This document shows, piece by piece, positions 36,098-46,209 of a stretch of DNA of 50,000 bases. The notes under the pieces were generated by a model. The model was not told the DNA's origin, did no database searches, and worked only from the letters and a program-made list of their open reading frames with translations. This stretch comes from Sphingomonas sp. IC081 (GTDB lineage Bacteria > Pseudomonadota > Alphaproteobacteria > Sphingomonadales > Sphingomonadaceae): positions 797,607-847,606 of the forward strand of contig NZ_CP029762.1 of assembly GCF_006874585.1 (NCBI RefSeq), in the 5' to 3' direction. Position 1 is the first letter of the stretch; each line of letters starts with the position of its first letter. The position numbers and the translations under genes are program-made.

Positions 36098-36849
36098 CAC
36101 GCTTGCTCCCGCTCCGCCGCCGCCCGGACGATGGCCGGGACACCTTCAGAGCAGGCGTGCAGGCCAAGATGGGCAACCAGTTGGAAGACCTGCGCGATCT
36201 CCTCAGGACTGGCCCCGGCATCCAGAGCCTCGCGCACTTCCGCACGCACTGCCTGCCGAGCAAGATGCGTGGGCGAGGAAGCCAGCGCCAGGCGGATCAG
36301 TGCCCGCTCCGCCCGAGTCAGCACCGAAGTCCGGTCGGCGGTTTCGAAAACCCCGGCCAGAGCCTCGGTCCATTCGGGCGAAACGGCGCCCATCGCCTCC
36401 AGCCATCGCGGCGATGCACCGCGCAAGGCTTCATGACGGCGCAGCGCCAGAGCCCCCTTTGCCGATGTCGTCAGGGCCTGCCCGCGCCGGGCCAGTTCCT
36501 CGCCCAGCAGGTCCATGCCCATGGCCACGCTGTCCAGCCCCTGAAGCGTCGCGATACAGAGCACTTCGATCAGTTCCGCCGGTGTACATCCCGCCTCGAG
36601 GGCAATGCGGATGTGGATTTCCAGCCCGGCTTGAAACAGATGCGTGGTGGAACCATCGACCGCAACGTAGATCAACTCACGCATCCGCGCCGAGAGCGGC
36701 CCGGTGCGCGCGGGCGTGGAGGAATAGGCGAGGTAGGCGTCCAACCACTCCGGCGCGTAGTCCAGCAGGCCGTCATTGAATTCGGCCCAGTACCCGCGCG
36801 CCTCGATATAGCGGCGCTTGAACGCCTGCTTTTCCGCTTCCGACTTCAT
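36097..36849 (-). CDS. Carboxymuconolactone-decarboxylase-like protein with two CMD domains
   Basis: The product is 250 residues. Two helical CMD/AhpD-like repeats are visible: residues about 40-120 (LIYVAVDGSTTHLFQAGLEI, then GCTPAELIEVLCIATLQG) and about 145-240 (LIRLALASSPTHLARQAV, then GASPEEIAQVFQLVAHLGLH). No CxxC thiol pair is present, so AhpD-type peroxidase activity is not expected. Such double-domain proteins are often found in aromatic, steroid and lactone catabolic clusters without a defined reaction. It is the first gene of the minus-strand operon and is translationally coupled to the lactonase-type gene. Confidence 0.85.
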   Translation of the reverse strand: MKSEAEKQAFKRRYIEARGYWAEFNDGLLDYAPEWLDAYLAYSSTPARTGPLSARMRELIYVAVDGSTTHLFQAGLEIHIRIALEAGCTPAELIEVLCIATLQGLDSVAMGMDLLGEELARRGQALTTSAKGALALRRHEALRGASPRWLEAMGAVSPEWTEALAGVFETADRTSVLTRAERALIRLALASSPTHLARQAVRAEVREALDAGASPEEIAQVFQLVAHLGLHACSEGVPAIVRAAAEREQA

Positions 36850-36928
36850 CGTCTATCCTCTCTGCAAGGACAGGATGAAATCGGACGGCGGGAACGCCTG
36901 TCGATAACCGAACGCGCCCCCGCCTGAA

Positions 36929-36944
36929 AATCACCAGCGTGATC
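36929..36944. promoter_or_regulatory. Operator-like 16-mer, copy 9 (AATCACCAGCGTGATC)
   Basis: It lies in the 100-bp gap before the CMD-led operon. It has an intact ATCAC-N4-GTGAT dyad. Confidence 0.6.
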
Positions 36945-36949
36945 GAAAC

Positions 36950-37732
36950 CTATTCGGCGGCCTCGGCGTAGTGCTGTTCCTCGCGGATCGCCTTGAACTC
37001 GGCGATGCACTCCTTCATCGTCTCGATGATGTCGTACTGGGCCTTCGAGATCCGCTCCGCCAGCCCGCCCACACCGACCGCGAGCGGGATGCCGTGGATC
37101 TTCTCGCCCAGCGTCATCGAGATCGAGGAGACTTCCGGCGTCGGCTTGTTGGCCATGTAGGCATAGCCGGTGTGCCGCGCCCAGCGGATCTCGCGCATCA
37201 GGTCGGCCAGATCGAAACGCTGGCGCTCGGCCAACTGGTAATAGTTGGTGTAGCGGCAGATCTTGTCGATCTCGCGGTCCTTCATCTCGCTCATCAGCGC
37301 GAGCCCTCCGGCGGAATCGACCAGCAGGCGCATCGTGCCCACCGGCGGCGGTACCTTGAACTCATGCTCGGGCGCCTTGAGGATGATGTACTGGACAAAG
37401 AGGTCGTTCTGGGTGCTGAGCCCGACCGTCTCGTCGGTTCGGCGCTGCAGTTCGTCCACCAGCCAGCGGTAGCTCTCGTCCGAATAGACGTAGCCCGGCA
37501 GCCAGTTTCCGAGCGCACCCACGCGCATCGTCGGCAGGTAGGTCCGCGTCATGCGGTTGTAGTTGAGGTAGCCCATCACGACCATGCTCTTGAGCAGGTT
37601 GGTCGCGCTCGACTGGGGGTAGTCGAGCGTCGTGTAGACTTCATGCAGGCGCATGGGCCTGCGCTCCTCGGCAAAGAGTTCGAGCACCTCAAGGGTCCGT
37701 GACGCCGATTTGACCGTTCGCCGGATCATCAT
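36950..37732 (-). CDS. IclR family transcriptional regulator
   Basis: The product is 260 residues; the start codons at 37732 and 37729 are adjacent ATGs. An N-terminal winged helix covers residues about 8-70 (VKSASRTLEVLELFAEERRP, then the recognition helix SSATNLLKSMVVMGYLNYN). The C-terminal IclR effector domain follows, with a GLAERISKAQYDIIETMKECI-type final helix and the ILKAPEHEFKVPPPVGTMRLL segment. IclR proteins bind palindromic sites and respond to aromatic or acyl intermediates. It sits between the CMD-to-monooxygenase block and the divergent synthetase-thiolase-Rieske block, and the only perfect copy of the recurrent 16-mer lies at its promoter. It is thus the best candidate to read that site. 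Confidence 0.88.
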   Translation of the reverse strand: MMIRRTVKSASRTLEVLELFAEERRPMRLHEVYTTLDYPQSSATNLLKSMVVMGYLNYNRMTRTYLPTMRVGALGNWLPGYVYSDESYRWLVDELQRRTDETVGLSTQNDLFVQYIILKAPEHEFKVPPPVGTMRLLVDSAGGLALMSEMKDREIDKICRYTNYYQLAERQRFDLADLMREIRWARHTGYAYMANKPTPEVSSISMTLGEKIHGIPLAVGVGGLAERISKAQYDIIETMKECIAEFKAIREEQHYAEAAE

Positions 37733-37825
37733 CGCCTCTCCATTTTTCGGCCGGCTCTTGCGACCTTGTTTTATGCATTCGTTTGTAGACCTGGATCATC
37801 GCAAAACGGAATGCCCGTCAAGCCG

Positions 37826-37841
37826 TATCACATATGTGATA
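37826..37841. promoter_or_regulatory. Perfect 16-bp palindrome, copy 10 (TATCACATATGTGATA)
   Basis: Exact self-complementary dyad in the divergent gap between the IclR-type gene and the acyl-CoA synthetase, 93 bp before the regulator's start. It is the reference copy for the eleven-site set. Confidence 0.75.
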
Positions 37842-37896
37842 TGTGCAGGACTCCCATCTGCCGGCGATGCGCGCCGGGAAGCGGATCGGGCGGTCA

Positions 37897-37912
37897 TATT
37901 TCGCCTGTGATA
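37897..37912. promoter_or_regulatory. Operator-like 16-mer, copy 11 (TATTTCGCCTGTGATA)
   Basis: Second site in the same divergent gap, 71 bases (close to seven helical turns) from the perfect copy. The right half GTGATA is exact. Confidence 0.45.
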
Positions 37913-38020
37913 TTGGCCGCATGCTTCCGGCTCGCGATTGCCGGAAGGCCGCCGCGCTCTACCTCCCAATCCCTCAGGTCCGCACAGGACCGACCATGCG
38001 GGAACAGGAGTTTAAGGCGG

Positions 38021-39673
<1,653 letters not shown>

Positions 39674-39689
39674 CCCTGAGGTTCCGATC

Positions 39690-40871
39690 ATGACCACCAT
39701 CTATGCCGTCGCCGCGGCCCGTACCGCCATCGGCGCCTTCGGAGGCGCGCTCAAGGACCAGACGCCGGGCGATCTCGGCGCCCATGTCGCCCGTGCCGCC
39801 GTGGCCCGCGCCGGGATTGCCCCCGAGGCCGTCGGCCATGTCGTGTTCGGCCATGTCATCACCACCCACCCGCGCGACCATTTCGTGGCCCGCATCGCCG
39901 CGCTCGGCGCCGGCGTGCCAGTGGAAACGCCGGCGCTCACCGTCAACCGCCTCTGCGGCTCTGGCCTTCAGGCGATCCTCTCGGCGGCGCAGGCGATCAT
40001 GCTGGGCGACTGCGCGGTAGCGCTGGGCGGCGGCACCGAAGTGATGAGCCGCGCGCCGTTCTACCTCCCCGACATGCGCTGGGGCCGCAAGATGGGCGAC
40101 GGTGCCGTCATCGACGGGCTCAACGGCGCGCTCACCGATCCTTTCCACGAGATACTGATGGGCGTAACGGCAGAGAACGTCGCGCAGCGCCACGGCATTA
40201 CCCGCGAAATGCAGGACGCGCTCGCCCTCACCAGCCAGACCCGTGCCGCCCGCGCCATTGCCGAAGGCCGCTTCCGCGACCAGATCGCTCCGTTCGAATT
40301 GACGACCCGCTCCGGCACCCGGCTGTTCGAGGAGGACGAATATGTGCGCCGCGATGCCACGCTGGCCGATTTCGAGAAGCTGCGCCCGGTGTTCCGCAAG
40401 GCCGAAGGCACCGTGACGGCAGGCAATGCCTCGGGCATCAACGACGGTGCCGCGGCGGTCGTGCTGGCCAGCGAAGAGGCGGTGCGCCAACATGGCCTGA
40501 CACCGCTCGCCCGGCTCGTGTCCTACGGTCATGCAGGCGTGGACCCGGCCTATATGGGCATCGGTCCGGTCCCCGCGACCCGTGCCGCGCTCGCCCGCGC
40601 CGGCTTAAGCGTGGCCGACCTCGACGTGATCGAGGCGAACGAAGCTTTCGCCGCGCAGGCCTGCGCCGTCGCCGCAGAACTCGGGCTCGATCCGGACAAG
40701 GTGAACCCCAACGGCAGCGGCATCGCTCTGGGCCATCCGGTGGGCGCGACGGGGGCGATCATCGTCACCAAGCTAATCCACGAACTGCACCGCAGCGGCG
40801 GCCGCTACGGCCTCACCACCATGTGCATCGGCGGCGGTCAGGGGATCGCGGCAATCTGGGAGAAAGTGTAG
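39690..40871 (+). CDS. Acetyl-CoA acetyltransferase/3-ketothiolase (BktB/PhaA-like)
   Basis: The product is 393 residues. The catalytic Cys89 is in LTVNRLCGSGLQAIL, His349 in ALGHPVGATGA and Cys379 in TTMCIGGGQG, as in biosynthetic and degradative beta-ketothiolases. Unlike the thiolase at 10.8 kb it lacks the GCANQSGEDNRNVARM segment, so it probably handles a different 3-oxoacyl-CoA. The start lies 16 bp after the synthetase stop, with TGAGG upstream, so the two are co-transcribed. The final cleavage in a beta-oxidation round is the likely role. Confidence 0.93.
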   Translation: MTTIYAVAAARTAIGAFGGALKDQTPGDLGAHVARAAVARAGIAPEAVGHVVFGHVITTHPRDHFVARIAALGAGVPVETPALTVNRLCGSGLQAILSAAQAIMLGDCAVALGGGTEVMSRAPFYLPDMRWGRKMGDGAVIDGLNGALTDPFHEILMGVTAENVAQRHGITREMQDALALTSQTRAARAIAEGRFRDQIAPFELTTRSGTRLFEEDEYVRRDATLADFEKLRPVFRKAEGTVTAGNASGINDGAAAVVLASEEAVRQHGLTPLARLVSYGHAGVDPAYMGIGPVPATRAALARAGLSVADLDVIEANEAFAAQACAVAAELGLDPDKVNPNGSGIALGHPVGATGAIIVTKLIHELHRSGGRYGLTTMCIGGGQGIAAIWEKV

Positions 40872-40984
40872 AGACTGCACACCCCATCTAATTTTTGCAA
40901 CAAGACGTCAAAATCATTGCGTTTGATAGGTCATGGTAAATCGTCGATGGGTGGGCGCAACACTCCCCCTAGCGGACGAATACC

Positions 40985-42061
40985 ATGGCCACTGCCGCCC
41001 AGATCGACACTCCCAAGCCCCCACTCCCTCGCCCTCCAATTCCTCATGGCTGCACCTTCGACGCCGATGACTGGTACGTGCTGGCCAGGCATTGGTATCC
41101 GGTGGCGCTGGTTCGCGAAGTCGGCACCGCCCCGGTCGGCACCAAGCTGCTCGACCAGCCGATCCTCGTCTACCGCGCGGGTGAGGACATCGTCGTCGCC
41201 ACCGACGTCTGCCCGCATCGCGGCGTGCCGCTCAGCATGGGCACCCAGCAGGGCGACGGCGTGGTCTGCCCTTACCACGGCCTCAAGTTCGGCAGTGGCG
41301 GCAAGTGCGTCCACGTGCCCGCCCACCCGGCGCGCGACATTCCCGCCCGCCTGCACTTGCGCACGTTCCCGAGCGTCGAGCGCTACGGCCTCGTATGGAC
41401 CTGCCTCGATGCCGAAAGCGACGTGCCGCCGCCGGGCGCCATCCCCGACATGCCGCACTGGGACGAGGCCGAATTCCAGCAGATCACCTGCCCGTGGATC
41501 GACATCAAGGGCTTCGCGGGCCGCCAGCTCGAAGGCTTCCTCGACGTCGCACACTTCGCCTTCGTCCACCACGAGACTTTCGCCGATCCCGACAATGCCG
41601 AAGTGCCCTCCTACACCACCAGGCGCACCGAATACGGCTTCGAGGCGGAATACTGGAGCAGCGTCGGCAATTATCCCATCGGCCTGACCCAGCGCGGGGT
41701 GCCGGGCTTCCGCTGGCTGCGCCACTTCCGCTGCCACCTGCCTTTCACCGCGACGCTGGAGATCCATTTCCCGGGCAAGGACCGCCTCGTCATCATGAAC
41801 GCGGCTTCGCCGGTCTCTGCCCGCACCACCCGGCTCTTTGCGCCGATCGCCCGCAATTTCGACACCGACCTACCGGTGCAGGACGTCTACGACTTCAACC
41901 GCAAGGTCTTCGAGGAAGACAAGGCGATCGTCGAGGCGCAGATGCCCGAATGGCTGCCGCTCGATCCCACCGACGAAGCGCATATCCCCGCCGACATGAG
42001 CTCGATGACCTATCGCCGCGCGCTCAAGGCCATCGGCCTCAAGCGCTTCTTCGGGTATTGA
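40985..42061 (+). CDS. Rieske non-heme iron oxygenase, terminal oxygenase (VanA-like)
   Basis: The product is 358 residues from the ATG at 40985. The Rieske cluster ligands are Cys76/His78 (VCPHRG) and Cys95/His98 (VCPYHG). The catalytic iron site is E(184)GFLDVAHFAFVHH with Asp188, His191 and His196. The single-subunit size and layout match the group of VanA, toluene sulfonate and ring-O-demethylating monooxygenases. No ferredoxin or reductase gene lies in the window, so electrons must come from elsewhere. It follows the thiolase by 113 bp and probably belongs to the same catabolic block; the substrate is unknown. Confidence 0.93.
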   Translation: MATAAQIDTPKPPLPRPPIPHGCTFDADDWYVLARHWYPVALVREVGTAPVGTKLLDQPILVYRAGEDIVVATDVCPHRGVPLSMGTQQGDGVVCPYHGLKFGSGGKCVHVPAHPARDIPARLHLRTFPSVERYGLVWTCLDAESDVPPPGAIPDMPHWDEAEFQQITCPWIDIKGFAGRQLEGFLDVAHFAFVHHETFADPDNAEVPSYTTRRTEYGFEAEYWSSVGNYPIGLTQRGVPGFRWLRHFRCHLPFTATLEIHFPGKDRLVIMNAASPVSARTTRLFAPIARNFDTDLPVQDVYDFNRKVFEEDKAIVEAQMPEWLPLDPTDEAHIPADMSSMTYRRALKAIGLKRFFGY

Positions 42062-42073
42062 CGCGGCGCTGCG

Positions 42074-42982
42074 TCAGGCCTTGCTCGATTGCCGCCAGGC
42101 TTCTTCGGCGATCAGATAGGAACCGACAAGGCCCGGTGGCTCCGGCGAACGAGGCAGGAGGAGTGCCTCGTTCGCCTTCGCCGCGTCCCACTGGACGCAG
42201 TAGCCATTGAGCCGCGCCAGCGTTGCGGCACGGACCCGTTCGAGCAGGAATGGCCGGCTCATCACCCCGCCGCCCAGCACGATCCGCTGCGGCGCACTCG
42301 TCAGGATCAGGGTCATGCAGAGCTGCGCGAGATAATCGGCCTGCGCCTCCCACGCGGGATGGTCTTCGGGAATCTCGCGCGCGGTCATCCCCCAGGCGGC
42401 GTGCAGGGCCGGACCGCTCGCCAGGCCTTCGAGGCAATCTCCGTGATAGGGGCATACCCCCTCGAACCCGGCGTGGGCGGGGTGGCGCCGCACGGCGATA
42501 TGCCCGCATTCCGGATGCCCCAGGCCGCGCACGCTATTGCCCTGGACCACGATGCCCGCACCGATCCCGGTCCCGACCGTGACATAGGCCAGGCTGTCGA
42601 CGCCGTGGATACGCATCTCGGCAAGGGCCGCGGCATTCACGTCGGTGTCGATGCCCACCGGAACGCGGTAGCGCCTCCCCAGACGCTCCGGCATGTCGGT
42701 GCCTTGCCAGCCCGCCTTGGGAGTGGCGAGAATTTGCCCGTAACGCGGTGAAGCAGGGTCAAGATCGAGCGGTCCGAACGAGCCGAGACCGATGGCCGCA
42801 AGCGGGCCTAGTTCATCAATAGCTCCATCCAGAAATGCCTCGACGTCCGCCAGCGTGGCCTCTGGATCGCGGGTCGGGATCGTCGCCGTGCGAAGCGAAC
42901 CCTTGCTGGTTCCGATACCACAGACAAATTTGGTGCCGCCTGCCTCGATCGCGGCGAACGTACGGGGCCCGGGCGCGCTCAC
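42074..42982 (-). CDS. ROK-family sugar kinase (fructokinase-like)
   Basis: The product is 302 residues from the GTG at 42982, overlapping the beta-galactosidase stop by 4 bp. The ATP-binding start is FAAIEAGGTKF, and the ROK zinc site is clear in GHIAVRRHPAHAGFEGVCPYHGD with the following CLEGLASGPAL. This is the fructokinase/mannokinase branch, with a further YVTVGTGIGAGIVV segment. It phosphorylates a hexose in the cytoplasm and is the last gene of the sugar operon. Fructose, mannose or a related hexose released by the preceding glycosidases is the probable substrate. Confidence 0.92.
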   Translation of the reverse strand: MSAPGPRTFAAIEAGGTKFVCGIGTSKGSLRTATIPTRDPEATLADVEAFLDGAIDELGPLAAIGLGSFGPLDLDPASPRYGQILATPKAGWQGTDMPERLGRRYRVPVGIDTDVNAAALAEMRIHGVDSLAYVTVGTGIGAGIVVQGNSVRGLGHPECGHIAVRRHPAHAGFEGVCPYHGDCLEGLASGPALHAAWGMTAREIPEDHPAWEAQADYLAQLCMTLILTSAPQRIVLGGGVMSRPFLLERVRAATLARLNGYCVQWDAAKANEALLLPRSPEPPGLVGSYLIAEEAWRQSSKA

Positions 42983-45900
42983 TGGACCACCGTGGCCTGC
43001 GCGGCGCGGGCGCCGTCATTTTCAAGGGCATCCACAACCGGCGTGAGGCGGAAAGTGAAACGCAGCGGAGCAACCGGGACACGGTATTGCGGCAGCGGCC
43101 GCCCGACCTCGTTCCAGGTCGTGTCCCCGCCCACGCCGGACTGGATCCCATCGACCATCAGCGAGCCGGTCTCCTGCGGCACGATGTCGGTACTCCTGCG
43201 TGTACCCGGCGCGCGGCGGGAGAGGTCTGCATAAGGGAAGGCGAGCGCGTTCATCGTCAGCGGCCGGTCCCCGGCGATCTGCAAGGATGTCCCTTGCTCC
43301 GGCGAGAGCTGCATCCAGCGCACGTCGGTCTTGCTGCCGGTCTCCTGCGGGCGCTGGTAATCGTGGTTCTGCCCGGCAATCGCCCCGCGCCAGAGCGCGA
43401 TCATCGCGCTGGTCTTGCGGTCGGCGTAGCTCTCATGCGGTCCGCGTCCATACCACTCGACGGTCTTGAAGCCGCCGACCGTGGCAAAGGCGAACCCGAT
43501 GCGCAGCGGATCCGGCAGATCGGTGGCGACCGGCGTAAACGCACCTTCCACCTCCACGCTGCCGTCGCCCGCCATACGATAATGCGTCTCGAAACGGACG
43601 GCCTCGCCCTTCCCGGATTCGTCGGCGAAGGCATAACGCACCGTCACTTGCGCGCCGGTGGCCGTACGCGCGGCGGTGATCGCCGTCACCTTGCGCGCCG
43701 CCTCGATCGCTTCCCAACGCGCATCGGCGCCGTCGGGGCGGGTGCCGATATCGTTGTCGGTGAGGGCGCGGGTGAAGGACGGCGCGCCCCCCTTTACCAG
43801 CGCCTTGCCGCCGGCAGCATAGCTCGACACGAGCCCAGTCGTGCGGTCCACCGTCAGCATCGCGCCGCCGGCGGAAAGACGGTAGCTGCCCGCATCCTTT
43901 GCCAGCGTGACCTTGACCGGCCGCGCGACATCGGGTGCCGGACTGGAGCCGAGCGAGAACTGCTCCCAGCCGACCACCGCCCCGGCCTTTACCAGCGGCA
44001 CAGACCCTTCCTTGGCCGTGGCGCGCACAGTGAGCATGTATTCCGAACCGGGATTGCGCGTGAATGCGGGCAGCGGCACCGCAAACGCCTGTTTCCCACG
44101 CGCCGGGGTGGAAAGCGCGGGAAGCGCGCCGTGGGCGATGGCCACGCCGTCCTCGTCCAGTTCCCACTCGAAGGAAAAGCCCGACAGGTCGCGGAAGTCG
44201 TGACGGTTCAACACTTCGATCCGCCCGGCTGCAGCATCGAGCGCTGCAAACTGGATCGGCGAATAGACCTTCTGCACTTCGAAAAGCTGCGGGTTCGGCG
44301 TGCGATCGGACTGGTTGAGGCCGTCGCCGAACTCGATCTCGCCGCGCGGATTGGGACCGAACGAACTGCCGTCGCCCCAGAAACGGCGGCCGTCCGCGGC
44401 ATAGCGGTAGATCGACTGGTCCACCCAATCCCAGATGAAGCCGCCCTGCAGACGGTCCTCATGGGCATGGATAGTGTCCCAGATCTCCTTGAAATTGCCG
44501 CCGGAATTGCCCTGCATATGGGCATACTCGCATTGGATCATCGGCTGCGGATATGTCTCGGGATGCGCGGCATAATCGACCATCTGCTCGATAGTATCGT
44601 ACATCGGCGCATAGATGTCGACGTAGGCGTTCGGGCGGTGGTCGCTGATCTGCGAGTGGCCGAGGAACGAGATCAGGCGCGTGGGATCCAGTGCACGGGC
44701 CGCGGCGGCGGCTTTCTCGAAGGTGGGGCCAACGCCCGTCTCGTTGCCGAGCGACCAGAAGATCACCGAGGCATGGTTCTTGTCGCGCTCCACCATGTTG
44801 GTGACGCGGCTGACGTGTGCGGCTTCCCAGGCAGGATCGTAGCCGAGCAGATAAGTGGCATTGTCCTTGGCGCGGTTGGCGGCGGAGAGGTATTCGTGGC
44901 TCTCGATGTTGGCCTCGTCCATGACGTAGAGGCCGTATTCGTCGGCCAGGTCGTAAAGCCGCTCATCATTGGGATAGTGCGAAGTGCGCAGCGCGTTGAC
45001 GTTGTTGTGCTTCATCAGTTCAATGTCGCGGCGCATCGATTGCTCGGAGATCACGTGGAAGTGCTCCGGGTCATGTTCGTGCCGGTTGACGCCGCGAATG
45101 GTGATCGGCTTGCCGTTCACCGTAACGAGGCCGTTTTTGATCGCCACCGTGCGGAAGCCGATGCGCCGCGCGGTCGCCTGTACCGTCCCGCCGTTGCGAT
45201 CGATCAGTTCGACCAGCAGCGTATAGAGATCGGGCGTTTCCGCCGTCCACGGACGCACACCGGGGATCGCGCCGTTCAGCCTGACCTCGCCGCCCGCTGC
45301 TTTCGCCCTGCGGGTGAGCAGGATCTTGTCACCGTCCAGCACCGTCGCCCGCACAGTCAGACCGCGCGCGGCGGGCGAAGTCTTGAGCGTCAGGTCGAGC
45401 GTGCCATCGCGGTAGTCGTTGGCGAGACCGGCGCGGGCGAAGACATCGTCCACCCGCGCGCGCGGCGCGGCGATAAGGTAGACCGAACGCTCGATGCCCG
45501 AAACGCGCCAGAAATCCTGATCCTCCAGATAGGAACCATCCGACCAGCGCCAGACCCGGATCGAAACCGAGTTGCGCCCGGGCTTGACGAAGCGCGTCAG
45601 ATCGAATTCAGAAGGGAGCTTGGAATCCTCGCTATAGCCCACTTCCCGTCCGTTCACCCAGACCCGGTAGGCCGAGCCGGCCGCGCCGACATGGAGGATG
45701 ACGTCACTGCCCTTCCAGTCCGCCGGCAGATCGAAATCGCGGCGATAGGAACCGACCGGATTGGCATCGTGCGGGATCAGCGGGCGATTGGGCGGGAACG
45801 GATACCGGACGTTGTTGTAGAGCGGGCGGTCGAAGCCCTGCGTCTGCCAGTCTGCCGGAACCTGGATCGGCTTCCATCCCGACACATCATAATCGGAACG

Positions 45901-46209
45901 GAAGAACCCTTCCGGCGCCTTGTCCGCATCCGGAGTGAAATCGAACTTCCACGTCCCGTCCAGCGAGAGATAGCGCTGCGAACGCACCGGATCATTGGCG
46001 ATGGCCCTTTCACGGTCCTCGAACGGGAAGCCCGTGGCGCGGGCAGGCAACTTGCCCTTGGCGAAGACAGCCGGGTTTTCCCAATCGGGCCGTTCGGCGG
46101 ACACTTGTGGCTGAATCGGCTTCGGCACCGGCGCGGCGGCAAAGGCGGACGAAGTGACGCCGATCGCTAGGCCGGCGCTGGCCAGCAGGAAATGTCTCGG
46201 CGGCATCAT
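42979..46209 (-). CDS. Exported GH2 beta-galactosidase (LacZ-like)
   Basis: The product is 1076 residues from the ATG at 46209, which overlaps the GH43 stop by 4 bp and has GGAG 9 bases upstream; an ATG at 46224 is possible. A signal peptide ends near residue 25. The sugar-binding jelly roll (LSLDGTWKFDF...DWQTQGFDRPLYNN), immunoglobulin-like domain, TIM barrel and C-terminal beta-galactosidase small chain follow. Catalytic residues are the acid-base Glu in WSLGNETG and the nucleophile Glu in IQCEYAHMQGN. The NRHEHDPEHF segment is typical of the family. It removes beta-galactosyl (or related) units in the periplasm. Confidence 0.95.
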   Translation of the reverse strand: MMPPRHFLLASAGLAIGVTSSAFAAAPVPKPIQPQVSAERPDWENPAVFAKGKLPARATGFPFEDRERAIANDPVRSQRYLSLDGTWKFDFTPDADKAPEGFFRSDYDVSGWKPIQVPADWQTQGFDRPLYNNVRYPFPPNRPLIPHDANPVGSYRRDFDLPADWKGSDVILHVGAAGSAYRVWVNGREVGYSEDSKLPSEFDLTRFVKPGRNSVSIRVWRWSDGSYLEDQDFWRVSGIERSVYLIAAPRARVDDVFARAGLANDYRDGTLDLTLKTSPAARGLTVRATVLDGDKILLTRRAKAAGGEVRLNGAIPGVRPWTAETPDLYTLLVELIDRNGGTVQATARRIGFRTVAIKNGLVTVNGKPITIRGVNRHEHDPEHFHVISEQSMRRDIELMKHNNVNALRTSHYPNDERLYDLADEYGLYVMDEANIESHEYLSAANRAKDNATYLLGYDPAWEAAHVSRVTNMVERDKNHASVIFWSLGNETGVGPTFEKAAAAARALDPTRLISFLGHSQISDHRPNAYVDIYAPMYDTIEQMVDYAAHPETYPQPMIQCEYAHMQGNSGGNFKEIWDTIHAHEDRLQGGFIWDWVDQSIYRYAADGRRFWGDGSSFGPNPRGEIEFGDGLNQSDRTPNPQLFEVQKVYSPIQFAALDAAAGRIEVLNRHDFRDLSGFSFEWELDEDGVAIAHGALPALSTPARGKQAFAVPLPAFTRNPGSEYMLTVRATAKEGSVPLVKAGAVVGWEQFSLGSSPAPDVARPVKVTLAKDAGSYRLSAGGAMLTVDRTTGLVSSYAAGGKALVKGGAPSFTRALTDNDIGTRPDGADARWEAIEAARKVTAITAARTATGAQVTVRYAFADESGKGEAVRFETHYRMAGDGSVEVEGAFTPVATDLPDPLRIGFAFATVGGFKTVEWYGRGPHESYADRKTSAMIALWRGAIAGQNHDYQRPQETGSKTDVRWMQLSPEQGTSLQIAGDRPLTMNALAFPYADLSRRAPGTRRSTDIVPQETGSLMVDGIQSGVGGDTTWNEVGRPLPQYRVPVAPLRFTFRLTPVVDALENDGARAAQATVVQ

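Noticed and set aside
37826..37841. CRP/FNR-type operator
   Set aside because: CRP sites read TGTGA-N6-TCACA; here the half-sites are in the opposite order (TCAC-N4-GTGA).
40912..40927. ATCATTGCGTTTGATA-like site before the Rieske gene
   Set aside because: The TCA and TGA triplets are seven bases apart rather than six and the flanks do not fit; kept out of the set although it could be a weak site.
42835..46170. Plus-strand open frame of 1111 codons opposite the beta-galactosidase gene
   Set aside because: It is rich in Arg, Gly, His and Asp with no recognisable domain and is the antisense shadow of a clear GH2 gene in GC-rich DNA.
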